A stretch of 64,000 nt of DNA from contig CAVSGR010000006.1 in NCBI GenBank assembly GCA_963727535.1, positions 124,001 through 188,000 of the forward strand, given 5' to 3'. Below the pieces are notes generated by a model that saw nothing but the letters and a program-made list of their open reading frames with translations, was not told where the DNA came from and did no database searches. The DNA comes from RBG-16-34-14 sp963727535. Lineage in GTDB: Bacteria > Bacteroidota > Ignavibacteria > Ignavibacteriales > Ignavibacteriaceae. Positions within the stretch are counted from its first letter, which is position 1, and every line of letters begins with the position of its first letter. The position numbers and the translations under genes are program-made. Below, one piece after another: positions 38,526-47,025 of the stretch.

Positions 38526-38903
38526 TCAAAAGCTCTTGTTAGTTTCTGCATTTACTTCCTCTGCAACCAGACTTTAGATTATCGTTGTTTACTATTTTTG
38601 TCATCGTCATCGGGTTAAACATGGAAACTGCCGTTTTATTTTCTTTTTCATATACAATAACATTACACGGTAATAAGTAATCCGAGCTCTTCTTCTGTCT
38701 AGCAAAGCTTTGTGAGCCAGCACCGGGTTACAGGCACCAAGTATTGCGTACTTTTTAAAATCAACATCTATCTTTTTCTTGAGAGTTTCTTTTACATCAA
38801 TTGAAGTAAGAATACCGAAGCCTTCCTTCTTAAGTTCTTCGGTAACTTTCTTAATAGCTTTCTCGTACGATAGATTCAAAGTTTTAGAAAAACCATAACT
38901 CAT
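38526..38903 (-). pseudogene. DUF302 protein broken by three single-base insertions
   Basis: The N-terminal half is a clean DUF302 domain (MSYGFSKTLNLSYEKAIKK then VDFKKYAILGACNPVLAHKA). The frame then leaves the family. Removing one base near 38698-38702, one near 38671-38678 and one near 38565-38569 restores EEELGLLLPCNVIVYEKE, FNPMTMTKIVNN and VAEEVNAETNKSF. That gives a normal length of about 124 residues. Three hits in one short gene point to real decay or to a poor-quality stretch. The family is thought to bind small ligands and occurs with sulfur or redox genes. Confidence 0.75.
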
Positions 38904-38905
38904 TT

Positions 38906-39112
38906 TTAACTCTTCTTTCTGATTGTACCAGTTTTCAAAGAATAGTAAATTGGGCAAAAACCTGTAAAGCTTGTAAAAGCAAATACTATAGCAAGAATAC
39001 CGAGAATTATTGCCAGGGTGCCCGATATGGTATCGGTAAAATAAAGTAATGCTATAATTGCAACTATAAGTAATCTTATTGCTCTGTCTGCTGCGCTCAT
39101 ATTAGCTTTCAT
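38906..39112 (-). CDS. DUF2892 (YgaP-like) membrane protein
   Basis: From the ATG at 39112 this is a 68-residue protein with two hydrophobic segments (AIRLLIVAIIALLYFTDTI and TLAIILGILAIVFAFTSFTG) and a terminal CPIYYSLKTGT, typical of DUF2892. Related domains are fused to rhodaneses in YgaP, suggesting a role in sulfur handling. The gene overlaps the end of the DUF6132 gene by 11 bases, so the pair is co-translated. Confidence 0.8.
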   Translation of the reverse strand: MKANMSAADRAIRLLIVAIIALLYFTDTISGTLAIILGILAIVFAFTSFTGFCPIYYSLKTGTIRKKS

Positions 39113-39341
39113 TTTTTTCCTCTTTCTTTTTATCATTTTTGAAATTAGTAAACACAAACCCGATAGCAGCACCATATATTGTGCTTGTCAGCGGGTGTCC
39201 CGTTATTGGGCACGTTCCCGAGTTACATCCAATAAATGTGTAATATAAAAATCCCCCAAGGGCACCAATTAAAACGGGAATTGAGTTACGTAAATATTTT
39301 CTCTTATTCATTATTAACTGTTCGTTAAAAAGATTTTTCAA
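39102..39341 (-). CDS. DUF6132 family protein
   Basis: This protein of up to 79 residues has two hydrophobic segments and the conserved GCNSGTCPITGHPLTSTIYGAA segment, which marks DUF6132. A start at 39311 (MNKRKYLR) is equally likely. It is the first gene of the DUF6132-DUF2892-DUF302-thioredoxin cluster, read on the minus strand. The cysteines may bind sulfur or metal. Function unknown. Confidence 0.75.
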   Translation of the reverse strand: MKNLFNEQLIMNKRKYLRNSIPVLIGALGGFLYYTFIGCNSGTCPITGHPLTSTIYGAAIGFVFTNFKNDKKKEEKNES

Positions 39342-39447
39342 GGTCGTATTGTACGATACATTTTAACAAGAAAGGATTCGGCGCAGGGGGGAATTTTTCC
39401 CCAATTTCTATAGAAGAAAAAAAGATCGGGAGAGTATTTGCCTTCTT

Positions 39448-40700
39448 TTAATTTTTTACAAGCTTGTTATACAAGAACATTAGAACTGTTGCAATTAAGC
39501 CTATTCCCGTAAGAACAATAAAAATCATAGAATGATTATCTGATTCTACAGCAAAAGTCCTATAAAGCCATCCGCCAAGTGTTCCTCCAAAGAACCACCC
39601 GATTGCGACGGGAAGAAAAGCAAATCCCTGGAACAAAGCCGCCTGCCCTTTGGGCGCAAGGTCAGCTATGTATTCATAATAGCGCGGGGCTTGTGTTTGT
39701 TCTCCAAGAGAAAAAACAATTAACCCGGCTATAAACATAGGAATAGATGGATTCAACAAAATAATTGCCCAGCAAAAAGTGGAAACAAAAAATCCCGTTG
39801 TTATTGCGGTTATTGGAGCGAGCCTTTTTGATAACATATTTATCGGTAACTGAAAAAGAATTATTCCCCAAGCATCAACCGATTCAATTATCTCAAACGG
39901 TGCGTTCGCAGAAATATGATCTGTTATGTAAAAAGGAACTATAATAAATATCTGCCAGAACATTAACCAGTAAAGCGAAAAGATTAAAAGAAAAATTACA
40001 AACTTGAAATTAGAAAGCACTAAAACCATGTTCTTGAAAACCTGGCTTATTGTCCTGTGTTCAGCTTCGGTTGTGTTTTCCGGTTCTTTAAAAAGATCCT
40101 TGTTGCAAACAGCATTAATAAACAGGACAACGCAGATACAAAATACACTGCCTCGATCCCAATGCTATCTCTAACAAAGAAGGCAATCAGCGGACCTATG
40201 GCGCCTCCAATGTTTACAAGCCAGTAATAAATTGCATAGCCTAAAGATTTCGATTCGTGCGTTGTTGTTAATGCAATTGTTCCAAGCACACTTGGTTTAA
40301 TGAATGCACCCCCGATAGCGGTAAGTATCAGGATTGCTGTGAGTAATGGAAATAAATCGAATCCTGCGTACCAGCCTTTAAACATTTCCATTCCGGTAGA
40401 ACCAATTAAAAAATAGCCAATCGCTAAAAGGAAGAATGCAATAGAAAAAGCCTTTTTAAAACCGAATTTATCTGCAAGGGCACCGGCGAAAATCGGGAGG
40501 AAATAAATTAATCCACCAAAGATAGAAGAAAGCTGCCCGGCTTCAATTTCATTAAACTTTAAATGATTACGTAGAAAAACACTCAGGATAACTGCCTGCC
40601 CGTAATAAGCTATTCTTTCAAACAATTCCATAAAGTTAGCTACCCAATAAGAATAGCCAAACCCTGATTTAAGTTTGCCAAGCTTTTCCTTAATGCTCAC
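39448..40700 (-). pseudogene. MFS transporter (POT-like), split by one missing base
   Basis: The first part (40700-40047) has the major facilitator N-terminus: NFMELFERIAYYGQAVI, ADKFGFKKAFSI, and GGAFIKPSVLGTIAL, which resemble the POT peptide-transporter branch. The second part (40029-39448) continues with five or six membrane segments. The frame changes at the A-run 40090-40094, where one more A restores EPENTTEAEHRTISQ. The total length is three times 417 plus two, matching one lost base. It may export or import peptides or small metabolites; inactive if the break is real. The start codon is GTG. Confidence 0.82.
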
Positions 40701-40865
40701 TGTAATGCCTTCTGGTTTGTGAATGCTTTTGACTTTAGAATGATTACCAAATGTAATCGGTTTTAGAGATATTACTTACTTTAGGCACCGTACAAATAAA
40801 TTGTTTTGTACTGAAATTTAATAATATTTAATTTGAAACCATTGTGAAATTATTTTTCGTTTAAA

Positions 40866-41267
40866 ATGCTGTCCGAATCAGTAGAAATAGTTATAAGATT
40901 CATCACTGCAATTAATAGCCACAATATTGATTCAATATCAGAAATGATGTCCGATGATCATAAATTTACCGATAGCCTCGGTTCTGTTTATAGAGGAAAA
41001 GAATTGATGACGCGCGGTTGGACTAATTATCTCCAATTGTTCCCTGATTACAAAATCGATATTGATGAAATTTATTGTGACGGGGATAAAATTATGTTTA
41101 CAGGGAAAGCTGGTGGAATGTATGGTACAGATAAAACGATAAAGGAGAATCGTTGGGAAATTACCGCTGCCTGGAGAGCATTGGTGGTTAACGACAAAAT
41201 AAAAGAATGGCAGGTATATGGAGATAACAAACCTGTTTACGAAATAATTGAAAGAAACAAAAAGTGA
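40866..41267 (+). CDS. SnoaL/NTF2-fold protein
   Basis: This 133-residue protein lacks a signal peptide and shows an NTF2-like domain (FITAINSHNIDSISEMMSDD, then SLGSVYRGKELMTRGWTNY and a late WEITAAWRALVVNDKIKEW). Such cytoplasmic proteins often bind a small ligand; no function can be assigned. It stands alone between the divergent MFS gene and the convergent YtxH gene. Confidence 0.75.
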   Translation: MLSESVEIVIRFITAINSHNIDSISEMMSDDHKFTDSLGSVYRGKELMTRGWTNYLQLFPDYKIDIDEIYCDGDKIMFTGKAGGMYGTDKTIKENRWEITAAWRALVVNDKIKEWQVYGDNKPVYEIIERNKK

Positions 41268-41296
41268 TTGTGGAAAAATGAGTATCGCTATTAAAA

Positions 41297-41743
41297 TTAC
41301 TTTGGTCTCTTCTTGAAGCTGACAAACTTTGGGAGAACTTCATCCTCAAAATCAATAAAAAGATCATCAACCTGCTGATTAGTTGTTGATTTCTTGAAAA
41401 AACTGCTTTCTTCGTATTTATTCACAGCTGCATCAACTGCATGTTTCAGGCTATGTAATTCTTTTTCAACAGTTTCTACTGTGCCGGTATATTTTCCTTC
41501 GGCAACATCTTTTGTCGTCTTAACAAATTTCTCGCTTCTCCCCGAAATATCTGCGGCTATTGATTTGGCTTTGCCTATCAATGTTTCTTTTATCTCTTCC
41601 GCTTTTTTATGGAATCCTGGGAAATCTCTCCTTAAATTAGTGCGAAACTGGCTGCCGCTTTGCGGTGCATATAAAATAGAAACAACACTTCCGGTTGCAA
41701 AACCAATTAAAAATCCCACTAAACCAAAATTTTTGCCGGGCAT
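41297..41743 (-). CDS. YtxH-domain protein
   Basis: This 148-residue protein starts with a glycine-rich membrane segment (FLIGFATGSVVSILYAPQSG), the YtxH signature, followed by a polar helical tail. Members are small stress-related membrane proteins, usually of unknown mechanism. A GGAGG ribosome site is present. It is divergent from the zinc-finger/FecR gene. Confidence 0.82.
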   Translation of the reverse strand: MPGKNFGLVGFLIGFATGSVVSILYAPQSGSQFRTNLRRDFPGFHKKAEEIKETLIGKAKSIAADISGRSEKFVKTTKDVAEGKYTGTVETVEKELHSLKHAVDAAVNKYEESSFFKKSTTNQQVDDLFIDFEDEVLPKFVSFKKRPK

Positions 41744-41990
41744 TAATTTCCTCCATGTTAAGAAAGGTTAACAAAAAAATCTCTATTCACTATATAAAAT
41801 TTTTCATGATTCGAGTCAATATTATTTTCAGTATATAACAAAAAAATATTTTTTCAAAAAGATGATTTTCAGATTTACTAATACCTAATTTTTTTATATG
41901 TTCAAATGAAATATTTCTTTCTTCTTACAGACATTTTTAAACCTGCAGAGCAACATAAGCAGTTATACGGCGGGGAGATTACAACAATAT

Positions 41991-43154
41991 ATGACATGCA
42001 AAGAAATTAAATATTACATTAACGATTACACTGATGGTCACTTGATTAATGAAATCCGTGGGGAAATTGCAAGCCACCTGGACCACTGTATTGATTGTAA
42101 AAACCATTACGTAGATGTAATCTCTATTCTGAAAGAACCCACCTCCATTCCTAAAGACATAACCTCAACGAAGGATATCCGGAAATTGATAAATGAAAAA
42201 CAGAGGCGAAATAAGAACAAAAAAACATCTTTAAGAATTCTTTCAATAAATCAACCTGATAATTACCTTAATCCCGGCAGAAGAAGAAAAACATTTGTTT
42301 TGAAAGGTAAATACAGAAAGTCCGGGTGGTTTTTCGCCAGCGCAGTAGTTATTGCTATAGTTCTCGGTATTGTTGTCGGGGTTCTTTATTACTCTCAGCA
42401 AACGTCCGAGTTTTGGTCGGTAGATAATCTTGCCGGGATGCCGGTTATTGGCTCACAAAATTTAACTAATCATGGCATTATTAAAACCGGAGAATGGCTT
42501 CAGACAAATTCTGTGTCGCGTGCCCGGTTAAACGTTGGATCCGTTGGGGAAGTCGACATACAACCAAACAGCAAAGTAAAATTAATTAAGTCGGATAAAA
42601 ACGAATACAAGATTTTATTAAATGAAGGGAAAATTCACGCGGTTATCTGGTCATCGCCGGGAATGTTTACTGTTGAAACGCCTTTTGCAACTGCAATCGA
42701 CCTAGGCTGTATTTACACAATTGAAGTTAACAAAGATGGTTCCGGATCACTCAAAGTTATTTCCGGCTGTGTTGAACTTAAGTCGGGCAACACAAAATCA
42801 TTAATCCCTGCCGATGCTATGTGCAAAACAGATAAAACCTTCGGGACAGGCACACCATATTTTAATGATGCTACAACTGAATTTAAGGATGCTTTGAATG
42901 ATTTTGACCAGAATAAAGATAAAAGTTCTGCTCTTTCTATTCTTCTAAAAGAATCTAGGAAAAAAGATGCCCTCACCCTCTGGCATATTCTTACAAAAGT
43001 TAAAGACAACGAAAAACAGGAAACCTATAAAAGAATTGCAGAACTTGTTAATATACCTTCCAATATTACTTCCCGGGGAATTATAAACGGGGATAAAGAA
43101 ATGATGTCTGCTTTGCGGAAAGCTCTTGGTTATAGCGATAAATTACTTCTTTAG
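41991..43154 (+). CDS. Anti-sigma-like protein: zinc finger, membrane segment, FecR-like domain
   Basis: This 387-residue protein begins with a zf-HC2-like motif (IASHLDHCIDCKNHY, with HxxxCxxC ligands), then a basic linker, one transmembrane segment (WFFASAVVIAIVLGIVVGVLYY), and a periplasmic FecR-like domain (GSVGEVDIQPNSKVKLI, FTVETPFATAIDLGCIYTI). A C-terminal helical part follows (ESRKKDALTLWHIL). It should bind and control a sigma factor in response to an outer signal, but no sigma factor gene lies adjacent. A GGGGAG ribosome site is present. Confidence 0.8.
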   Translation: MTCKEIKYYINDYTDGHLINEIRGEIASHLDHCIDCKNHYVDVISILKEPTSIPKDITSTKDIRKLINEKQRRNKNKKTSLRILSINQPDNYLNPGRRRKTFVLKGKYRKSGWFFASAVVIAIVLGIVVGVLYYSQQTSEFWSVDNLAGMPVIGSQNLTNHGIIKTGEWLQTNSVSRARLNVGSVGEVDIQPNSKVKLIKSDKNEYKILLNEGKIHAVIWSSPGMFTVETPFATAIDLGCIYTIEVNKDGSGSLKVISGCVELKSGNTKSLIPADAMCKTDKTFGTGTPYFNDATTEFKDALNDFDQNKDKSSALSILLKESRKKDALTLWHILTKVKDNEKQETYKRIAELVNIPSNITSRGIINGDKEMMSALRKALGYSDKLLL

Positions 43155-43227
43155 TTTTGGTTCCAAAAACACAACTTTTAACCTTTGTTGTGATATCTTT
43201 TTATTTGAGTTTCACGCATTTTTAATC

Positions 43228-43500
43228 TCAGTGGTATTTTAAAATTACTCCATTTTCTTCCAAAGAAAATTTGTTTAACAGAACAATCTTAGCCAGTGAT
43301 CGATACTCTGGTGGCAATATGGCTCGCGCCGTCTCCTTATTTTCAACATCCACAATTATCCATGCTTTGTGCTCCCCGTCCTCACAACCAAAATCTGCAT
43401 TGGTCAGAAAATGCGAGCCGGTCTTAAGTAAAGTTTGTACCGCACGTGCACAGGCTTTTTCTTCGGCTTCGTGTGGTACCTCAATTAAAAATCTTGCCAT
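43228..43500 (-). CDS. Small protein of unknown function
   Basis: This 90-residue protein has an AGGAG ribosome site. It begins MARFLIEVPHEAEEKACARA, with the regular strand-helix-strand pattern of a ferredoxin-like fold, and shows a lone FGCEDGEHKAW motif in the middle. No family is recognised with certainty. It may be a small ligand- or metal-binding protein. It sits 160 bases before the tRNA-Lys gene on the opposite strand. Confidence 0.65.
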   Translation of the reverse strand: MARFLIEVPHEAEEKACARAVQTLLKTGSHFLTNADFGCEDGEHKAWIIVDVENKETARAILPPEYRSLAKIVLLNKFSLEENGVILKYH

Positions 43501-43663
43501 TTGAAATCTCCTGATTTGGTTAAATATACTTTAATATTTTTTTCTCTTGGTAATGATTTAATTTACTTTCTAATTATTAGTATTCCAAATTCCGATTCCT
43601 TTTTTATGTTTTAAAGGTATCCTTTTCATTGTAAGGCTTTACAGAAATTCTTAATTTTACGCC

Positions 43664-43736
43664 GCACCCTTAGCTCAGTTGGTAGAGCAGTAGACTCTTA
43701 ATCTATTGGTCGGGGGTTCGAGTCCCCCAGGGTGCA
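43664..43736 (+). tRNA. tRNA-Lys(CTT)
   Basis: The 73-base sequence folds as a full cloverleaf: acceptor arms GCACCCT/AGGGTGC, D-arm with GCTC...GAGC, anticodon stem GTAGA/TCTAT (one G-T pair) and loop CTCTTAA with anticodon CTT, and T-arm GGGGG/CCCCC with TTCGAGT. The CCA end is not encoded. Confidence 0.97.
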
Positions 43737-43780
43737 CTATTAAAGTAGGCTAAAGTAATTTGTCAAAAAGCCTGTCTTCC

Positions 43781-43845
43781 CTTAATCTATTGGTCGGGGT
43801 TCTTCCAAAGGAATCCCTTCGGGAGAGTCCCCCAGGGTGCACTAT
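43781..43845. repeat. Broken copy of the tRNA-Lys 3' half
   Basis: It repeats the tRNA-Lys 3' part: CTTAATCTATTGGTCGGGG, then a foreign 24-base palindrome-like insert (TCCAAAGGAATCCCTTCGGG), then GAGTCCCCCAGGGTGCACTAT. The layout looks like an attachment-site remnant or a gene-conversion scar. It ends at the stop of the transglycosylase gene. Confidence 0.75.
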
Positions 43846-43846
43846 C

Positions 43847-44773
43847 TTACTCCCTAATAAGCTTTATGCTTCCTTCTACAGGAATTTTTATCGAATAAAC
43901 TTTCCTCTCTTTATTTGTCAATGTATTGTCTTTAAGCCATGGATTATACAGTTTTAATGTTTTATAATTTATTCCGTTGTCAAATGCAAAATCTGCCAGG
44001 TCGTTAACGGGACCATTGACACGTACCACTTCATACGGCATTTGATTATAAAGGTCTCTTTGTTTTATATCGAAACCGTATTTTTTCGGATGGGTCATAA
44101 CTTCCTTTATCGCCACAATTCTTGCAACATATCTTGATGTTTCACTATTCAAAACAAGATTATAATAATTATTTGCCTTCTGTCTTTCAATCTGTTTTTG
44201 AGTATTTATAAAACCCATATTATAAGAAGCCGCTGCCATAGTCCAGTTGCCGAATAAACTATCGGCATCGTGTAAATACTTGCAGGCAGCCTCTGTTGAT
44301 TTTTCTAAATTTAATCTTTCGTCTACCTCGCTGTTCACTTCCAGCCCATATTCTAAAGCAGTGCTTTCTATGAACTGCCAATAGCCTGTAGCTCCCGCCG
44401 GGGATGCAACATTTGCAACTCCACTTTCTGCAACCATAAGGTATTTAAAATCATCGGGGATTCCGTTCGCTTTTAAAATTGGCTCTACAACAGGGAACCA
44501 CCTATTTGCTCTTTTCATTTCAATAATAGTTGCCGAATGAAAGTATGTGTTAACTATAATCTCCCTGTCTATTCTCTCATAAACCTCATAGTTTTCAAGA
44601 GGAACACCTTCGCCGCAGAAATCAAGATTATCCGGGACGCTAGGAGAAATAATTTTATAACCTTGTGGAAAGTCGGTTGCTTCTTCGGAATTATTTGATA
44701 CGAACCCTATCAACAAAAGTAGTGCTGCGCCCGACATAAAACCATAAAAATAAAACTTTGCTTTCTTTTTCAT
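43847..44773 (-). CDS. MltD-like lytic transglycosylase
   Basis: From the ATG at 44773, chosen because GGAG and AAAGG lie just upstream, this is a 308-residue membrane-anchored protein. The SLT domain shows the catalytic glutamate in MVAESGVANVASPAGATGYW and later AAASYNMGFINTQKQIERQ and TSRYVARIVAI. A C-terminal LysM-like segment (VVRVNGPVNDLADFAFDNGI) would bind peptidoglycan. It cleaves glycan strands, in envelope remodelling. An upstream in-frame ATG at 44785 is an alternative. Confidence 0.87.
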   Translation of the reverse strand: MKKKAKFYFYGFMSGAALLLLIGFVSNNSEEATDFPQGYKIISPSVPDNLDFCGEGVPLENYEVYERIDREIIVNTYFHSATIIEMKRANRWFPVVEPILKANGIPDDFKYLMVAESGVANVASPAGATGYWQFIESTALEYGLEVNSEVDERLNLEKSTEAACKYLHDADSLFGNWTMAAASYNMGFINTQKQIERQKANNYYNLVLNSETSRYVARIVAIKEVMTHPKKYGFDIKQRDLYNQMPYEVVRVNGPVNDLADFAFDNGINYKTLKLYNPWLKDNTLTNKERKVYSIKIPVEGSIKLIRE

Positions 44774-44900
44774 CCTTTTCTCCATGTTCAAAATTTTTGA
44801 TGTTAGCTATTTAATAAAATTAATATTAAGATGAATTCGTTAAATCTTATAAACAATGATATTTGATTTTTGATACTATCACAAATCGAATATAAACAAG

Positions 44901-45266
44901 ATGGATATAGAGTCAATAAGAAAATTTTGTCTTAGCAAACCGGAAGTAATAGAGGATTTTCCATTTGGTGAGTCCACTTTGGTTTTTAAGGTATGCGGAA
45001 AGATGTTTCTTTTAGCTTCGTTAGATGAAATTCCTTTAAGAATAAATTTGAAATGCGATCCCGAAAATGCTGTTGAACTAAGAGAAAGATATGATTCGGT
45101 TCTTCCCGGTTATCACATGAACAAAACTCATTGGAATACCGTAATAATAGATGGGTCTGTCCACGCCAAAGAAATATTAAGCTGGATTACAGATTCATAC
45201 TTTCTTGTTGTAAACAGCCTAAGAAAAAAAGAAAAGGAAAGAATATACAGGCTCCTAAAAAATTAA
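44901..45266 (+). CDS. MmcQ/YjbR-family protein
   Basis: This 121-residue protein matches the MmcQ/YjbR family, with IRKFCLSKPEVIEDFPFGES near the start, LASLDEIPLRINLKCDP, and the PGYHMNKTHWNTV motif. The fold resembles DNA-binding CyaY-like proteins, but no function is proven. It precedes the small lectin-like gene by 87 bases. Confidence 0.85.
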   Translation: MDIESIRKFCLSKPEVIEDFPFGESTLVFKVCGKMFLLASLDEIPLRINLKCDPENAVELRERYDSVLPGYHMNKTHWNTVIIDGSVHAKEILSWITDSYFLVVNSLRKKEKERIYRLLKN

Positions 45267-45352
45267 TAATACTCTGGTAATTGAAAAAAGAGAACTATCC
45301 TGTTATTTTTCATCTGCCAGTAAAATTTTATAAACAAAAATTTGAGGGCATC

Positions 45353-45715
45353 ATGAAAAAATTAATCTCTGCAATTTTTATTGTTCTTTTCCTAGGTTTA
45401 CCTAGCTCAACCCTCTCCCAGTCTAAATTTGTAACAGGCAAGTATACAGCAAATACAAATAATACGGGATTTACTCTTGATAAGAACACAGGCCCAAGGA
45501 CATATTTACTAGAGGTGAATTTCCTTAACCCATTTGAATCAAGGCCAGAAGTGATTGTAAACGTTTCTACACTTGATGCGGATAAGGCAACAAATGTAAG
45601 ATATAACGTTGATGCAACTTCAATTTCGAGGGACGGATTTACTATTAAAATTACAACATGGGATGATTCTAAAGTTTTTGGAATTGGTGGAAACTGGATC
45701 GCTTACATAAAATGA
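45353..45715 (+). CDS. Secreted H-type-lectin-domain protein
   Basis: From the ATG at 45353 this is a 120-residue protein with a signal peptide (to about residue 22, STLSQSK) and a domain that resembles the H-type lectin fold. The resemblance covers LLEVNFLNPFESRPEVIVNV, DATSISRDGFTIKITTWDDS and the final GIGGNWIAYIK, with the tryptophan-aromatic ending typical of that family. Bacterial versions are rare compared with the snail and Dictyostelium lectins. It would be secreted or periplasmic and bind a glycan; the ligand is unknown. Confidence 0.7.
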   Translation: MKKLISAIFIVLFLGLPSSTLSQSKFVTGKYTANTNNTGFTLDKNTGPRTYLLEVNFLNPFESRPEVIVNVSTLDADKATNVRYNVDATSISRDGFTIKITTWDDSKVFGIGGNWIAYIK

Positions 45716-45742
45716 TATTTGAAATTCTTTTGGGATAAGTTA

Positions 45743-45772
45743 CCTGAGGTTCGCTTTGAAAGCGAACCTCGG
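45743..45772. terminator. Bidirectional hairpin terminator
   Basis: GAGGTTCGCTTT and AAAGCGAACCTC arms form a long stem between the convergent lectin-like and msrB genes. Confidence 0.85.
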
Positions 45773-45780
45773 TAGTTGAA

Positions 45781-46332
45781 CTACTTGGTAGCTCCTGTTT
45801 TTTCAAACTTTAGCGAAACAGAATTAATACAATAACGCTCTCCTGTCGGTTCCGGACCATCATCGAACACATGTCCTAGGTGACTGCCGCATCTTGCACA
45901 AAGCACTTCTGTTCTCACCATTCCAAAACTTGTATCCTTCTTTAAAACTATCTTATCGCCGGCAAGTGGAATCCAGAAACTCGGCCAGCCACAGCCCGCA
46001 TCGTATTTTGCATCAGAACTAAAAAGCACATTACCACACGCTGCACATTTGTAAACGCCTTTTTCATGAAACTTATCATACTTGCCCGTAAAGGCTCTCT
46101 CTGTTCCTTTTTCTCTTAATACATAGTATTGTTCCGGTGTTAGCTCTTTCTTCCATTCTTCATCTGTCTTTACTATCTTAGTCTCCATTTTATCTCCTTT
46201 AGTGCTTTTAGTAGAATCGGACATAACTATATCAGATTTGTTTTTTGACCCTCCCGCCGGTGGTATTATAAAAAAATAAGATACAATTAAAAACAGCGGA
46301 ACTACTATTAAAGAAATCTTTCTTGCTTTCAT
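45781..46332 (-). CDS. msrB: Exported peptide-methionine (R)-S-oxide reductase (MsrB)
   Basis: This 183-residue protein has an N-terminal hydrophobic segment (SLIVVPLFLIVSYFFIIPP) that should anchor it to the inner membrane facing the periplasm. The MsrB domain (from about residue 60) shows zinc cysteines CAACG and CARCGSHLGHVFDDG, and the catalytic RYCINSVSLKF. Together with the exported MsrA at 28157-28837, both stereochemical forms of methionine sulfoxide can be repaired outside the cytoplasm. Electron donor unknown. Confidence 0.93.
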   Translation of the reverse strand: MKARKISLIVVPLFLIVSYFFIIPPAGGSKNKSDIVMSDSTKSTKGDKMETKIVKTDEEWKKELTPEQYYVLREKGTERAFTGKYDKFHEKGVYKCAACGNVLFSSDAKYDAGCGWPSFWIPLAGDKIVLKKDTSFGMVRTEVLCARCGSHLGHVFDDGPEPTGERYCINSVSLKFEKTGATK

Positions 46333-46482
46333 TTTTATAAATCCTTTTGAAATTTTACATAAGAATTATCTTAAAAACAAACCCGACTTTCATCACGAAA
46401 AGTTCACAAAAGGATACATAGTGTTAAACAACTCTTTTAGTTATAATTACTATTGAAATTTTAATAATTCAAGGATTTCTTG

Positions 46483-47025
46483 ATGTTAAAAACATTATTG
46501 GGTAACGCATTATTTGTTATCATAATGCTTCTGTTTTTTCAGTGCCCCTTAAAAGCACAATATACAGTTGATAATCATTACGTTGGTCCCTCGATTGGAC
46601 TTTCTTTTCTCGGCTCAACTTTTCAAATCGGTGGAAATTATGAGTATGCTTTAAATGTTGAAAATTTTGGTAAAATTGGTGTCGGCGGAATTTTCAGATA
46701 TTGGGGTTACAGCGATGCCTTTAATACTGGCAAATTAAGTTACACAAACATCTTTATTGGAGCGCAGGGCAATTATCATTTTGAAATAAAAGGAAATGAT
46801 CAACTTGATCCATATGCGGGGCTTGTGCTTGCTTATGACGGCGGTTCGGTGAGTTACAGCGGTCCGGCTGGAAATTACGCAACCCCTTCCCAGGGAGGTG
46901 TATGGCTTGGTTTCCAGGGAGGAATAAGGTATTTCATTAACCCTAATCTTGCTATAACAGGAAGAGTTGGTTTCGGAACTTTGAGTTACGGGGCTTTAGA
47001 ACTTGGTGTAGATTTTAAATTATAA
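46483..47025 (+). CDS. Outer-membrane beta-barrel protein
   Basis: From the ATG at 46483 (AAGGA upstream) this is a 180-residue exported protein. After a signal peptide ending near LKAQYTV it shows alternating aromatic/hydrophobic strands (VGPSIGLSFLGSTFQIGGNY, IFRYWGYSDAF, GVWLGFQGGIRYFI) and ends with a barrel-type tail (ELGVDFKL). It is a small outer-membrane barrel of unknown function. It overlaps the 3' end of the convergent histidine kinase gene by 11 bases. Confidence 0.78.
   Translation: MLKTLLGNALFVIIMLLFFQCPLKAQYTVDNHYVGPSIGLSFLGSTFQIGGNYEYALNVENFGKIGVGGIFRYWGYSDAFNTGKLSYTNIFIGAQGNYHFEIKGNDQLDPYAGLVLAYDGGSVSYSGPAGNYATPSQGGVWLGFQGGIRYFINPNLAITGRVGFGTLSYGALELGVDFKL

Noticed and set aside
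38526..39341. Defence-island interpretation of the short-gene cluster
   Set aside because: The genes are redox/sulfur-type families with no nuclease, ATPase or toxin features.
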